Positions 7,108 through 12,705 are shown, counted from the stretch's first letter. The stretch: DNA of 12,964 nt from PVC group bacterium (GCA_003566475.1 PXDE01000432.1:1-12964), one strand, 5' to 3'. Program-made: numbers and translations. Notes: generated by a model not told the origin, from the letters alone.

Positions 7108-7863
7108 TCATGCCGGGGCCGCCTCGGGCTCGGAGTCGGCGTCGGCGTCGGGGTCGAGGCCCGCCTCGCGGATGGCCCGGCGGGCGATCCGGGTGATGAG
7201 CACGGTGACCGCCGCCGTGGCGATCAGCCCCACCGCATACGCGGCCCATTGTCCGGCGGTGAGCCCCCGGGCCCCGGCCCGGCCGATGGCCCCGATGTAC
7301 ACGTAGAGCAGAGTCCCCGGAAGCATGCCCACCCACGAGGCCACCACATAGGGCAGAAACCGGACCCGGGTAAGCCCAAAGGCGTAGTTGAGCAGGGTGA
7401 ACGGGAAGATCGGCGACAGCCGGGTGAGGCCCACGATCTTCCAGTCCTCCCTGGCCAGGGCCCGGTCCAGCGCCGCGAAGGCCGGTTTGCCCTCGATCTT
7501 CGCCGCCACCATGTCGCGGGCCAGGAACCGGCCGACCAGAAACGCGGCCGCCGCCCCCAGGGTGGAGGCGACCGACACATAGAGGGTTCCCCGGAGGATT
7601 CCGAACAGGGTTCCCGCCGCCAGGGTCAGGGCCGAGCCCGGGACCATGAATACCGTGGCCACGATATAGACCAGGGAGAACACCAGCGGTCCCCAGATGC
7701 CCAGCGACTCGACCCACTCGACAGACCGGTCGAGCAAGCCCCTGGGGTCGCCGAAGAGAAAGGCGGCGGCGATGACGGCCACGAGGACGGCCAGGGCGAG
7801 CTTCCGGGAGGCGGAGAGGCCCCGGCGGGGTTCCGGGAGGGCGGGGTCATGGCGTCTGCTCAT
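7108..7863 (-). CDS. TVP38/TMEM64 (VTT-domain) membrane protein
   Basis: This 251-residue inner-membrane protein has hydrophobic segments near 20-37, 56-72, 80-113, 155-190 and 205-225. VTT/DedA-like motifs are visible: VPGSALTLAAGTLFG (74-88), GAAAAFLVGRF (103-113), LTRLSPIFPFTLLNYAFGLT (146-165) and VGMLPGTLLYVYIG (178-191). These proteins are thought to act in lipid or solute handling at the membrane; no reaction is established. ATG 7863 is chosen because GGAG lies 5 nt upstream and the longer frame is a shadow of DUF547. It overlaps the DUF547 gene by 17 nt and precedes the glycosyltransferase by 7 nt, so the three form one operon. The C-terminal tail is acidic (DPDADADSEPE) and encoded by a GTCGGC-type microrepeat. 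A role in moving or inserting an arsenic-containing glycolipid is speculation from context. Confidence 0.9.
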   Translation of the reverse strand: MSRRHDPALPEPRRGLSASRKLALAVLVAVIAAAFLFGDPRGLLDRSVEWVESLGIWGPLVFSLVYIVATVFMVPGSALTLAAGTLFGILRGTLYVSVASTLGAAAAFLVGRFLARDMVAAKIEGKPAFAALDRALAREDWKIVGLTRLSPIFPFTLLNYAFGLTRVRFLPYVVASWVGMLPGTLLYVYIGAIGRAGARGLTAGQWAAYAVGLIATAAVTVLITRIARRAIREAGLDPDADADSEPEAAPA

Positions 7864-8257
7864 TGAGGCTCCAGTCGTAGTTCGTGTAGCGGATGCGGAG
7901 GTCGCCGGTGAGCACGGCCCGCCGTTCGGCGGGATCGGCGATGAAGGGGGCCACGTACTGCGCGAGGGTCCGGCCTTCCTTCGTGAAGTCCTCCGTGAAC
8001 CAGTCGAAGATCTTCGACAGATACAGGGTGCCGCCCCGGATATCCACCCGGTTCTTCGACGCGTCGGCCATGAAGATCCGGGCCTGTTCGTCGAGCTTCG
8101 CGGGATCGCGTTTGAGGGCGGCGTAGTCCACCATGCCCTCCTCATCCACATGGCGGCGAAGCACCTCGGTGAACCCCTCGTGGCCGTGGTCGAACGCGGC
8201 CGCGCGAACGGGGAGCATAAGCAGGCTCAAGGAGATTAGCGGAAGAAATCGGCGCAT
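7847..8257 (-). pseudogene. DUF547 protein with large in-frame internal deletion
   Basis: The product is 136 residues, whereas DUF547 proteins are usually about 230-290. Residues 1-21 are a signal peptide (MRRFLPLISLSLLMLPVRAAA). Residues 27-55 match the family N-terminus (VDYAALKRDPAKLD). From residue 56 the sequence jumps to the family C-terminus: EQARIFMADASKNRVD, LYLSKIFDWFTEDF (78-91), then the closing IRYTNYDWSLN. The conserved centre of about 100-120 residues, including the LINAYNA-like and Cys-containing CASxxCP segments, is absent although the frame stays open. The junction is near nucleotide 8095. GGAG lies 8 nt before ATG 8257, and the gene overlaps the TVP38 gene by 17 nt, so translation remains coupled. 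DUF547 genes are often near ArsS-type clusters. It could be a decayed gene, a minimal exported remnant or an assembly deletion. Confidence 0.75.
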
Positions 8258-8343
8258 GGTTTCGGCTCCGGAGGTGGAAGGTGAACAATCTCCTCCTGTG
8301 TCGCCCGAGACCGTCGGGGATGAACGCGATGGGGGGGGATGAG

Positions 8344-8367
8344 TGTTCAGTGTTCAGGGTTCAGGGA
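8344..8367. repeat. TGTTCAG/GGTTCAG tandem microrepeat
   Basis: Three near-identical 7-bp units (TGTTCAG, TGTTCAG, GGTTCAG) are followed by GGAGG. The tract at 12743-12764 (TGCTCAG, GGTTCAG, GGGTCAG) has the same form and the same position upstream of a minus-strand operon. Confidence 0.6.
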
Positions 8368-8413
8368 GGGGGCAGTAGGCGGTGGTCTGTGGGGGCCGCT
8401 GGTTCGGTGGGCC

Positions 8414-8450
8414 AGCCGGATGACGGGTGAGACGGCTGGGGTGATGTGGG
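8414..8450. repeat. AGCCGGAT dispersed repeat, copy 1
   Basis: This 37-nt segment starts AGCCGGATGACGGGTGAG and ends GATGTGGG. It aligns without gaps to 12790-12826, with only a handful of mismatches. In both places it lies between the TTCAG tandem tract and the AATGTCGAA element. Confidence 0.6.
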
Positions 8451-8479
8451 TTGTGGGATGTGGACGGTGGCCTTCCCGT

Positions 8480-8505
8480 GGCCCGGGGGGGCCTCCCCCC
8501 GGGCC
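8480..8505. repeat. 11-bp perfect GC hairpin
   Basis: GGCCCGGGGGG (8480-8490), loop GCCT and CCCCCCGGGCC (8495-8505) form a perfect inverted repeat of G and C only. There is no T-tract, so it is unlikely to be an ordinary intrinsic terminator. Confidence 0.65.
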
Positions 8506-8520
8506 TCTGGGATCCCTCGG

Positions 8521-8595
8521 GTGGCACGGGATTTCTCCCGGGGCCGACGTCTCCTCATTGGGGGCAAGGCACAGGAGCAGGCGCCCCCGTGCCAC
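8521..8595. repeat. Segment bounded by a 10-bp perfect inverted repeat
   Basis: GTGGCACGGG at 8521-8530 is inverted as CCCGTGCCAC at 8586-8595, enclosing 55 nt. The small bounded unit looks like a miniature element, but I see no target-site duplication. The AATGTCGAA repeat begins immediately after it. Confidence 0.45.
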
Positions 8596-8597
8596 GT

Positions 8598-8642
8598 CGG
8601 AACCGCAGAATGTCGAATGTCGAATTCCGAATGTCGAAGGAA
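8598..8642. repeat. AATGTCGAA dispersed repeat, copy 2
   Basis: The 40 nt at 8601-8640 match 12897-12936 at 37 positions without gaps. The unit contains GAATGTCGAA, GTCGAA and CCGAATGTCGAAGG, so it is itself internally repetitive. It is the best-conserved dispersed element in the window. Confidence 0.8.
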
Positions 8643-8686
8643 GGCCCTCGCTCGAAGGAAGGCACGCCTCGGAGAGGAGGGCCGAC

Positions 8687-8714
8687 CGGGAGGGCGAGGC
8701 TCCTGCCGAGCTGG
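8687..8714 (+). repeat. GAGGGCGAGGCTCC dispersed repeat, copy 1
   Basis: This intergenic 28-nt copy matches 9610-9637 at 26 of 28 positions. In one frame it reads REGEAPAE. The second copy forms the 3' end of the methyltransferase gene. Confidence 0.75.
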
Positions 8715-8814
8715 TGCTGAAGGCGCCGCCGCCTAACGGAGCCCAGGGCGTAGCCCGCGTCGGGCCAGAGGCACGCACGTGAACAAGCCCCAGGAATCAG
8801 CGCCCCGCTCCGAC

Positions 8815-8831
8815 CCGCCCTGAAGGGGCGG
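8815..8831. repeat. TGAAG-loop palindrome, copy 1
   Basis: CCGCCC, loop TGAAG and GGGCGG form a 6-bp stem. Its loop matches the palindromes at 9740-9754, 9803-9819 and (reverse strand) 9868-9884. Confidence 0.5.
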
Positions 8832-8961
8832 CCGCAAGCGTGTGCACAGGCACCGTCTGGATCGGCGACGAGTTTCGACCTAACATATTCCACCGCACCT
8901 CCGCCCTCGACTCGACACGCCCGGTGGCGTTTCATGGGCGCGATTCCCTCCCCCCTTCCCC

Positions 8962-9666
8962 ATGTCCCAACCCCCGACCGCCCCCGCCAATTCCCATCGC
9001 CGCGAATATGCGGGTCTGGCCACGAGCTACGACCGCCGGTGGGCGGGGTACATCCGGGCCACCGTGGTCCGGACTCTGGAGGGGGTGGAGGTCGCGCCGG
9101 GGGCCGCCGCGCTGGATGTCGGCTGCGGCACCGGCGCCCTGCTGGCGGAGCTGGATCGGCGTCAGCCACGAGCCCGCCTGGCCGGAATCGATCCCGTGCC
9201 CGAGATGCTGGCCGTGGCCCGTCGCCGGCTGCCCGAAGCCTGCGACCTGCGCGAGGGCTGCGCCGAACGGCTCCCCTGGGACGTCGCCGCGTTCGACCTC
9301 GTGGTTTCCGCCAACGCCCTCCATTATATGGACGATCCCGAGGCCGCCATCCGCGAGATGGCCCGGGTCGTCCGACCCGGGGGACATCTGATTCTCACCG
9401 ACTGGTGCGCGGACAGCCTTTCCATCCGCCTGCTCGAGCGCTGGCTCCGCCATACCGGTCGCCCGGCCCACCAGATCCTGACCGCGTCCCGCCTCCGCGG
9501 CCTCGCCGAGACCGCCGGGTTCAGGGTCACCGGCCTCGACCGGTATCGAGTAGGATGGCTGTACGGGATGATGACCCTGCGGGCGGTGCGCGGAGAGGCC
9601 GAGCCGCCCCGGGAGGGCGAGGCTCCTTCCGAGCCGGAGCGAGAACCGAGCCTGCACCGATCCTGA
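8962..9666 (+). CDS. Class I SAM-dependent methyltransferase
   Basis: This 234-residue Rossmann-fold methyltransferase of the Methyltransf_11 type has motif I as ALDVGCGTG (50-58) and the acidic end of strand 2 at D77 in GIDPVPEML. Motif IV-like FDLVVSANALHYMDDPE and motif V/VI-like VRPGGHLILTDW follow. The substrate is not identifiable. It lacks the Cys pattern of ArsM. The family-like part ends near residue 211 (YGMMTLRAVRG). Codons 217-234 lie in the dispersed GAGGGCGAGGCTCC element, so the tail REGEAPSEPEREPSLHRS is repeat-derived. The ATG at 8962 follows a pyrimidine-rich run with no Shine-Dalgarno sequence. The gene stands alone on the plus strand between the two arsenosugar operons, so a link to that pathway is possible but unproven. 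Confidence 0.88.
   Translation: MSQPPTAPANSHRREYAGLATSYDRRWAGYIRATVVRTLEGVEVAPGAAALDVGCGTGALLAELDRRQPRARLAGIDPVPEMLAVARRRLPEACDLREGCAERLPWDVAAFDLVVSANALHYMDDPEAAIREMARVVRPGGHLILTDWCADSLSIRLLERWLRHTGRPAHQILTASRLRGLAETAGFRVTGLDRYRVGWLYGMMTLRAVRGEAEPPREGEAPSEPEREPSLHRS
9610..9637 (+). repeat. GAGGGCGAGGCTCC dispersed repeat, copy 2, inside a gene
   Basis: It matches 8687-8714 at 26 of 28 positions and begins exactly at codon 217 of the methyltransferase. It supplies the last part of that reading frame. Confidence 0.75.
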
Positions 9667-9739
9667 ATGGAGGAATCCCTGGCCAGTGAAGGCCGCTGGC
9701 CCCGCGTCCCGACGTACGCTGGCTGGGCATGCGGATCGG

Positions 9740-9754
9740 CGGCCTGAAGGGCCG
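9740..9754. repeat. TGAAG-loop palindrome, copy 2
   Basis: CGGCC, loop TGAAG and GGCCG. This hairpin is also the outer end of the 18-bp left arm of the long inverted repeat 9741-9882. Confidence 0.6.
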
Positions 9755-9765
9755 GGTTGCCTTAG

Positions 9766-9784
9766 CCCAGGGCATCGCCCTGGG
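9766..9784. repeat. 8-bp hairpin CCCAGGGC/GCCCTGGG
   Basis: A perfect stem with an ATC loop inside the long inverted repeat. Confidence 0.6.
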
Positions 9785-9802
9785 GACTCGGTGCCCATCG
9801 AT

Positions 9803-9819
9803 GCGGCCTGAACGGCCGC
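9803..9819. repeat. TGAAC-loop palindrome, copy 3
   Basis: GCGGCC, loop TGAAC and GGCCGC. It shares the stem core and loop of the 9740-9754 palindrome. Confidence 0.6.
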
Positions 9820-9867
9820 GTTAGATCTGCCGGGAACGCCCAACTGCGCCGGACGCCCCGGGCTAAC

Positions 9868-9884
9868 CCGGCCCTTCAGGCCGG
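9868..9884. repeat. TGAAG-loop palindrome, copy 4, opposite orientation
   Basis: CCGGCC, loop CTTCA and GGCCGG; on the minus strand the loop reads TGAAG. It forms the right end of the long inverted repeat. Confidence 0.6.
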
Positions 9885-9905
9885 ATGCGTTTCCCGCCGC
9901 GTGGA

Positions 9906-9924
9906 CCCAGCCCGGTGGGCTGGG
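9906..9924. repeat. 8-bp hairpin CCCAGCCC/GGGCTGGG
   Basis: A perfect stem with a GGT loop just outside the long inverted repeat. Its size and three-base loop parallel the hairpin at 9766-9784. Confidence 0.6.
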
Positions 9925-9992
9925 CTAAGGGAACGCGACCCTTCGGGCCGCCGCGGATCCGACGGAGCGTCCACGACGATGAAGCGGCGGGG

Positions 9993-10244
9993 TCACCCGG
10001 CGTGCAGCCGTTCGCGCACCCATTCGCGGACGAGGTCCGTCTCGGCCATGCCCCGCCGCATGGCGGCGCGGTGCAGCGCTTCCGCCTCGTCGGGAGGCAG
10101 GGCGACCCGCAGTAAGCTCTCCGTCCGCCGTCCGAACACGGGTTCGATGACCTCCTCCAGCTCGCTTTCCAGATCGGTCAGATCATGCGAGTCCCAGAAA
10201 CGGGCCAGTTCGGCGACGGAGTCGCTCTTGGGAATGCTGCTCAT
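9993..10244 (-). CDS. CopG-type antitoxin partner of BrnT
   Basis: This 83-residue protein begins IPKSDSVAELARFWDSHDLTD (4-24), the opening typical of the CopG_antitoxin family (PF12441). It ends in a short ribbon-helix-helix-like segment, LLRVALPPDEAEALHRAAMRRGM (44-66), followed by ETDLVREWVRERL. It should bind DNA, repress the operon and hold the toxin inactive. ATG 10244 overlaps the toxin TGA in an ATGA, with AGGA 4 nt upstream, so translation is coupled. Toxin-first order is typical of brnT-brnA-like loci. The longer open frame upstream is a shadow of the toxin gene. A BrnA (PF14384) assignment is the main alternative, since the families share fold and position. Confidence 0.88.
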   Translation of the reverse strand: MSSIPKSDSVAELARFWDSHDLTDLESELEEVIEPVFGRRTESLLRVALPPDEAEALHRAAMRRGMAETDLVREWVRERLHAG

Positions 10245-10522
10245 CGGTTCCTGGATCGGTTGTATCTCTTCCGTTCGTTTCGTGTCATCGGCCGGGCCGT
10301 GACCGGATATCCCTTCCCGTCCGCAAACTGAATGATGACGCAGAACAGATGGCGCCCGGCCCGGGTCTGGCCTAGCACGTAGTACACCGGGTTCGGGCCC
10401 TCCGTCCTCCCGCGCAGCACGAGCGGATGGGTGAAGCACACCTCCTCGACTTCGTACGGCCGGATTCCGTGGTTAGCGATATGCTCAGTCCGATCATGGG
10501 GCCAGAGGATTTCTCTGATCAT
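10241..10522 (-). CDS. brnT: BrnT-family (DUF497) ribonuclease toxin
   Basis: This 93-residue protein has the BrnT layout: WPHDRTEHIANHGIRPYEVEEV (7-28) matches the family pattern in which a Trp-rich start is followed by the N-x-x-K/N-H-G helix. A central beta-sheet segment YYVLGQTRAGRHLFCVI (47-63) follows, and the closing signature is VTARPMTRNERKRY (74-87). BrnT toxins are RelE-like-fold ribonucleases that inhibit translation. ATG 10522 is preceded by GGAAGG; a GTG one codon upstream (10525) is possible. It is first in a two-gene operon with the antitoxin. It begins about 65 nt from the broken end of the pstB-like fragment, which suggests the pair arrived by insertion or recombination there. 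Confidence 0.88.
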   Translation of the reverse strand: MIREILWPHDRTEHIANHGIRPYEVEEVCFTHPLVLRGRTEGPNPVYYVLGQTRAGRHLFCVIIQFADGKGYPVTARPMTRNERKRYNRSRNR

Positions 10523-10586
10523 CACCTTCCAACCTTAAGGGACGCCGGGGACGACCGCAAGCCGCGCATCCGGATCGATTCCACCG

Positions 10587-10781
10587 CTACCCCCTTCGCC
10601 CCCGAACCTGGCAGCCGGGGATGTGGTCGGCGAGCCGGTTGAGGCAGGTCAGGAACGTGCTCTTGCCGCACCCGGACGGATCGACCAGGGCGGTGATGCA
10701 GCCCCGGTGCAGGGGGGGGTCCACTCCGGTCAGGGCGGGCGTCGCCCCATAGCGCACGGACAGATCCCCGACCTCGGTCAC
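10587..10781 (-). pseudogene. pstB: Truncated PstB-like phosphate ABC transporter ATPase
   Basis: The 64 codons match only the first quarter of a PstB-type ATPase. They contain VTEVGDLSVRYGATPAL, a Walker A region, and TCLNRLADHIPGCQV, which recalls the PstB wording CLNRMND-IPG. The Walker A motif, normally GPSGCGKST, reads DPSGCGKST (34-42), with the first Gly replaced by Asp. After QVRG the frame meets a stop, and no Q-loop, signature motif or Walker B is found in any frame downstream. The GTG start overlaps the ArsS stop in a GTGA, so the intact ancestor was probably translated with ArsS. Only about 65 nt separate its end from the BrnT toxin start. It cannot be a working ATPase. Confidence 0.8.
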
Positions 10782-11842
10782 GGGAACCCGGGCGTCGCAG
10801 CAGGCGGGCCGGTCGGCCCAGGGCCGGAGGCGGTCAGGGCGCCGGCGCAACTGCTGCCCGCGCCCGCCGTGCAGCCCAGGCAGTGGAAGCCCGTGCGGAT
10901 GGGCAGGTCGGCCATCGAATCCGGGGTGACGTCCCACAGGAACAGCGGCTTCTCCTTCCGAAGCTGCATGAACAGCATCTGGTTGAAGTCGCAGTCGAAC
11001 ACCTCGCCCCGCCAGCCGATGTTAAGGGTGTTCCGGCACATCAGGCCCTCCACCGTGGCCGGGTTGAAACTGTTGGCCAGGAGGTCGAGGTACTCGTCCC
11101 ACTTCCCCTGCTCCTGCAAGTCCTGGGCGAACCGGGCCAGGGGCAGGTTGGTGATGGCGATGAGCCGGGTGAACACGATCCCGTACCGGCTCTTCAGTTC
11201 GCGTTTGTAGTCGCGTTCAAGCGCGTCCTGATCCGGCGGCAGGTAGGGGCCGAGCGGGTTATAGACCAGGGTCAGAGGCAGGCGCGTCCCGTAGCCCGCC
11301 GCGCTGAGCTTCCTCAGGGCGGCGATGCTCTTCGCGAACACCCCGTCGCCCCGCTGGGCGTTGACGTTGTCCTCGAGGTAGCAGGGCAGCGAGGCCACCA
11401 CCTCGACCTCGTGCCCGGCCAGATATTCGGGCAGCCAGGCGTAGGGACGGGTCTCGATGATGGTGAGGTTGTTGCGGTCGATGACATGGGCCCCCGCCTT
11501 CCGCCCCGTCTCCACGAAGTACCGGAAGTGGTCGCTCAGCTCGGGCGCCCCCCCGGTGATGTCCACCACCTTGGGCCGGTGCCGGAGGATCCAGGCCCCC
11601 ACCTTGCGGGCGGTGGGCTCGTCCATCATCTCCTTGCGCGTGGGCCCGGCGTCCACATGGCAGTGCCGGCAGGTCTGGTTGCACTTGCGGCCCACGTTGA
11701 TCTGCAACACCTCGAACCGGCTGCGGGTCAGCTCCAGCCCGTGCTCGTCGAGCTTCAGCTCGAACCGGTTTCGCCGGCGCGGCTTGCGGCCGGTCAGGGT
11801 GGCGGCGGAGGCGGGTTCCAGAAGGTCAGTCACAGCATCCAC
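10778..11842 (-). CDS. arsS: Arsenosugar biosynthesis radical SAM protein ArsS
   Basis: This 354-residue radical SAM enzyme carries the iron-sulfur motif CxxxCxxC at C54, C58 and C61 in NVGRKCNQTCRHCHVDAGP. The TGGAPEL turn follows, and a Cys-rich C-terminus ends HCLGCTAGAGSSCAGAL (C321, C324, C332), typical of TIGR04167/ArsS. ArsS is reported to join a 5'-deoxyadenosyl group to dimethylarsenite, giving the adenosine precursor of arsenosugars. Some relatives carry selenocysteine in this tail; here Cys codons are used. The GTG start at 11842 overlaps arsM by 17 nt, and the operon order arsM-arsS fits the pathway. The final 18 residues (337-354, rich in Gly, Pro and Ala) go beyond the usual end of the family. 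Its stop overlaps the GTG of the pstB-like fragment. Confidence 0.93.
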   Translation of the reverse strand: MDAVTDLLEPASAATLTGRKPRRRNRFELKLDEHGLELTRSRFEVLQINVGRKCNQTCRHCHVDAGPTRKEMMDEPTARKVGAWILRHRPKVVDITGGAPELSDHFRYFVETGRKAGAHVIDRNNLTIIETRPYAWLPEYLAGHEVEVVASLPCYLEDNVNAQRGDGVFAKSIAALRKLSAAGYGTRLPLTLVYNPLGPYLPPDQDALERDYKRELKSRYGIVFTRLIAITNLPLARFAQDLQEQGKWDEYLDLLANSFNPATVEGLMCRNTLNIGWRGEVFDCDFNQMLFMQLRKEKPLFLWDVTPDSMADLPIRTGFHCLGCTAGAGSSCAGALTASGPGPTGPPAATPGFP

Positions 11843-12683
11843 CCCGTTTCCCTTTCCAGGCCTGGACGGTGACGCTCCGGAACTCGATGCCCTCCACCGT
11901 CCGCCAGGGCTCGGCGTCGCGCCTGAGCACCTCGGTCCCGCAGAACCCGGCCTTGGCGAAGGCCTCCGGAAACCCGGACTCGGTGAAGGCGCCGCTGAGG
12001 CATCCGCTCCACAGCTCGGGATCGCTCTGCATGGCCTCGGGCACCGGCCGGTCGCTCACGATGTCGGAGATCACCGCCCGCCCGCCGTGCCGCAGCACCC
12101 GGAAGATCTCCTCGAAGAGCTGGCGCTTCATCCGGGCTTCGACGAGGTTGAGGACGCAGTTCGAGGCCACCACGTCCACGGAGTCGTCGGTGACCAGAGG
12201 CCGCTTCACCCTCAGCTCCTCGGCCAGCCGGTCGGCGGCCAGGAAGGAGGCCGCGTCGAGGATGGGGCCGGCCCGCAGCTCCTCGTCCAGCGCCTCCAGG
12301 TCGAGGGCCAGATCCTGGATCCGGCCCTTGCGGAACTCGACGTTGGCATAGCCGATGCGCTCGGCCACCACCGGGGCGTTGCGCCGGGCCACCTCGAGCA
12401 TGTCGTCGGTCATGTCCACCCCGATCACCCGGCCCTCCGGCCCCACCACCTGGGCCGCGATAAAACAGATCTTCCCGGTGCCGCTGCCCAGATCGAGCAC
12501 CGTCTCGCCGGGCCGCAGGTGGGCCGAGGGGTCGCCGCAGCCGTAATCGCGCTCGATCACTTCGGCGGGGATGACCTCGAGAAACTTCGGATCGTAGCTC
12601 ACCGGGCAGCACAGGGCGGCCTCGGGCGCCTTGGCGGCGGCCGCGTAGCGGGTCTGGACGGCGGATTCGGTGGAGGTGGGCAT
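11826..12683 (-). CDS. arsM: ArsM-like arsenite methyltransferase of the arsenosugar pathway
   Basis: This 285-residue class I methyltransferase has motif I VLDLGSGTG (62-70) and D90 in RVIGVDM. The Cys layout fits ArsM: C25-C26 in ALCCPVSYD, C49 in DYGCGD, C176 in ASNCVLN and C228 in WSGCLSGAF. These match in order the four conserved arsenic-binding Cys of ArsM proteins. ArsM methylates As(III) with SAM to mono- and dimethylarsenicals, the substrate of ArsS, whose gene overlaps by 17 nt. The family end, EPWRTVEGIEFRSVTVQAWKG, is followed by a short GGCCD tail with a further vicinal Cys pair (C283, C284). ATG 12683 lacks a Shine-Dalgarno sequence; a small GCGCC/GGCGC stem (12691-12704) and G-rich repeats lie just upstream. 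A methyltransferase for another soft-metal substrate is the alternative. Confidence 0.85.
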   Translation of the reverse strand: MPTSTESAVQTRYAAAAKAPEAALCCPVSYDPKFLEVIPAEVIERDYGCGDPSAHLRPGETVLDLGSGTGKICFIAAQVVGPEGRVIGVDMTDDMLEVARRNAPVVAERIGYANVEFRKGRIQDLALDLEALDEELRAGPILDAASFLAADRLAEELRVKRPLVTDDSVDVVASNCVLNLVEARMKRQLFEEIFRVLRHGGRAVISDIVSDRPVPEAMQSDPELWSGCLSGAFTESGFPEAFAKAGFCGTEVLRRDAEPWRTVEGIEFRSVTVQAWKGKRGGCCD

Positions 12684-12705
12684 GGGGGGGGCGCCTAGCG
12701 GCGCT

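Larger units (their letters stand above)
8258..8961. other. Repeat-rich intergenic region without a supported gene
   Basis: I see no coding sequence here. The stretch is a mosaic of short repeats: TTCAG-type tandem units, blocks shared with 5373-5402 and 12790-12826, two GC-rich inverted repeats, the AATGTCGAA element, the GAGGGCGAGGCTCC element and a TGAAG-loop palindrome. It separates the divergent DUF547 operon (minus) and class I methyltransferase (plus), so their promoters must lie inside it. I could not recognise convincing promoter boxes. Confidence 0.6.
9741..9882. repeat. 18-bp perfect inverted repeat enclosing 106 bp
   Basis: GGCCTGAAGGGCCGGGTT at 9741-9758 recurs inverted at 9865-9882. 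The neighbourhood also mirrors: AGCCC follows the left arm (9764-9768) and GGGCT precedes the right arm (9860-9864). Two further hairpins lie inside. The layout resembles a pair of oppositely oriented REP-like units or a miniature transposable element. No transposase gene is in the window. Confidence 0.65.
9667..9992. other. Gene-free stretch holding a palindrome cluster
   Basis: No coding sequence is supported between the methyltransferase and the convergent toxin-antitoxin pair. The stretch holds at least five perfect GC-rich hairpins and a long-range inverted repeat, listed separately. Any of the hairpins could act as a bidirectional transcription end. Overall it resembles REP-like or BIME-like palindromic clusters. 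Confidence 0.6.

Noticed and set aside
5598..7196. Long plus-strand open frame (532 codons) opposite the glycosyltransferase
   Set aside because: It is Gly/Pro/His-rich low-complexity translation with no family motifs, lying antisense to a protein whose motifs are all recognisable. High GC removes stop codons from the opposite strand.
8341..8961. CRISPR array
   Set aside because: Repeats here are unlike each other, irregularly spaced and shared with other intergenic sites. There are no regular spacers and no cas genes.
8555..9169. Minus-strand frame of 204 codons over the repeat region
   Set aside because: It translates dispersed repeats (FDIRNSTFDILRF-like wording) and the antisense of the methyltransferase start. 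Such hypothetical proteins are repeat artefacts.
10937..11060. Selenocysteine in the ArsS tail
   Set aside because: All tail positions used by the family are Cys codons (C321, C324, C332), and there is no in-frame TGA before the natural stop.
11826..11842. Programmed frameshift between arsM and arsS
   Set aside because: The 17-nt overlap has a proper GTG start and no slippery heptamer. The same overlap length at DUF547/TVP38 suggests ordinary translational coupling.
11457..12698. Plus-strand open frame opposite arsS and arsM
   Set aside because: Shadow of two well-supported minus-strand genes, with biased composition and no recognisable domain.
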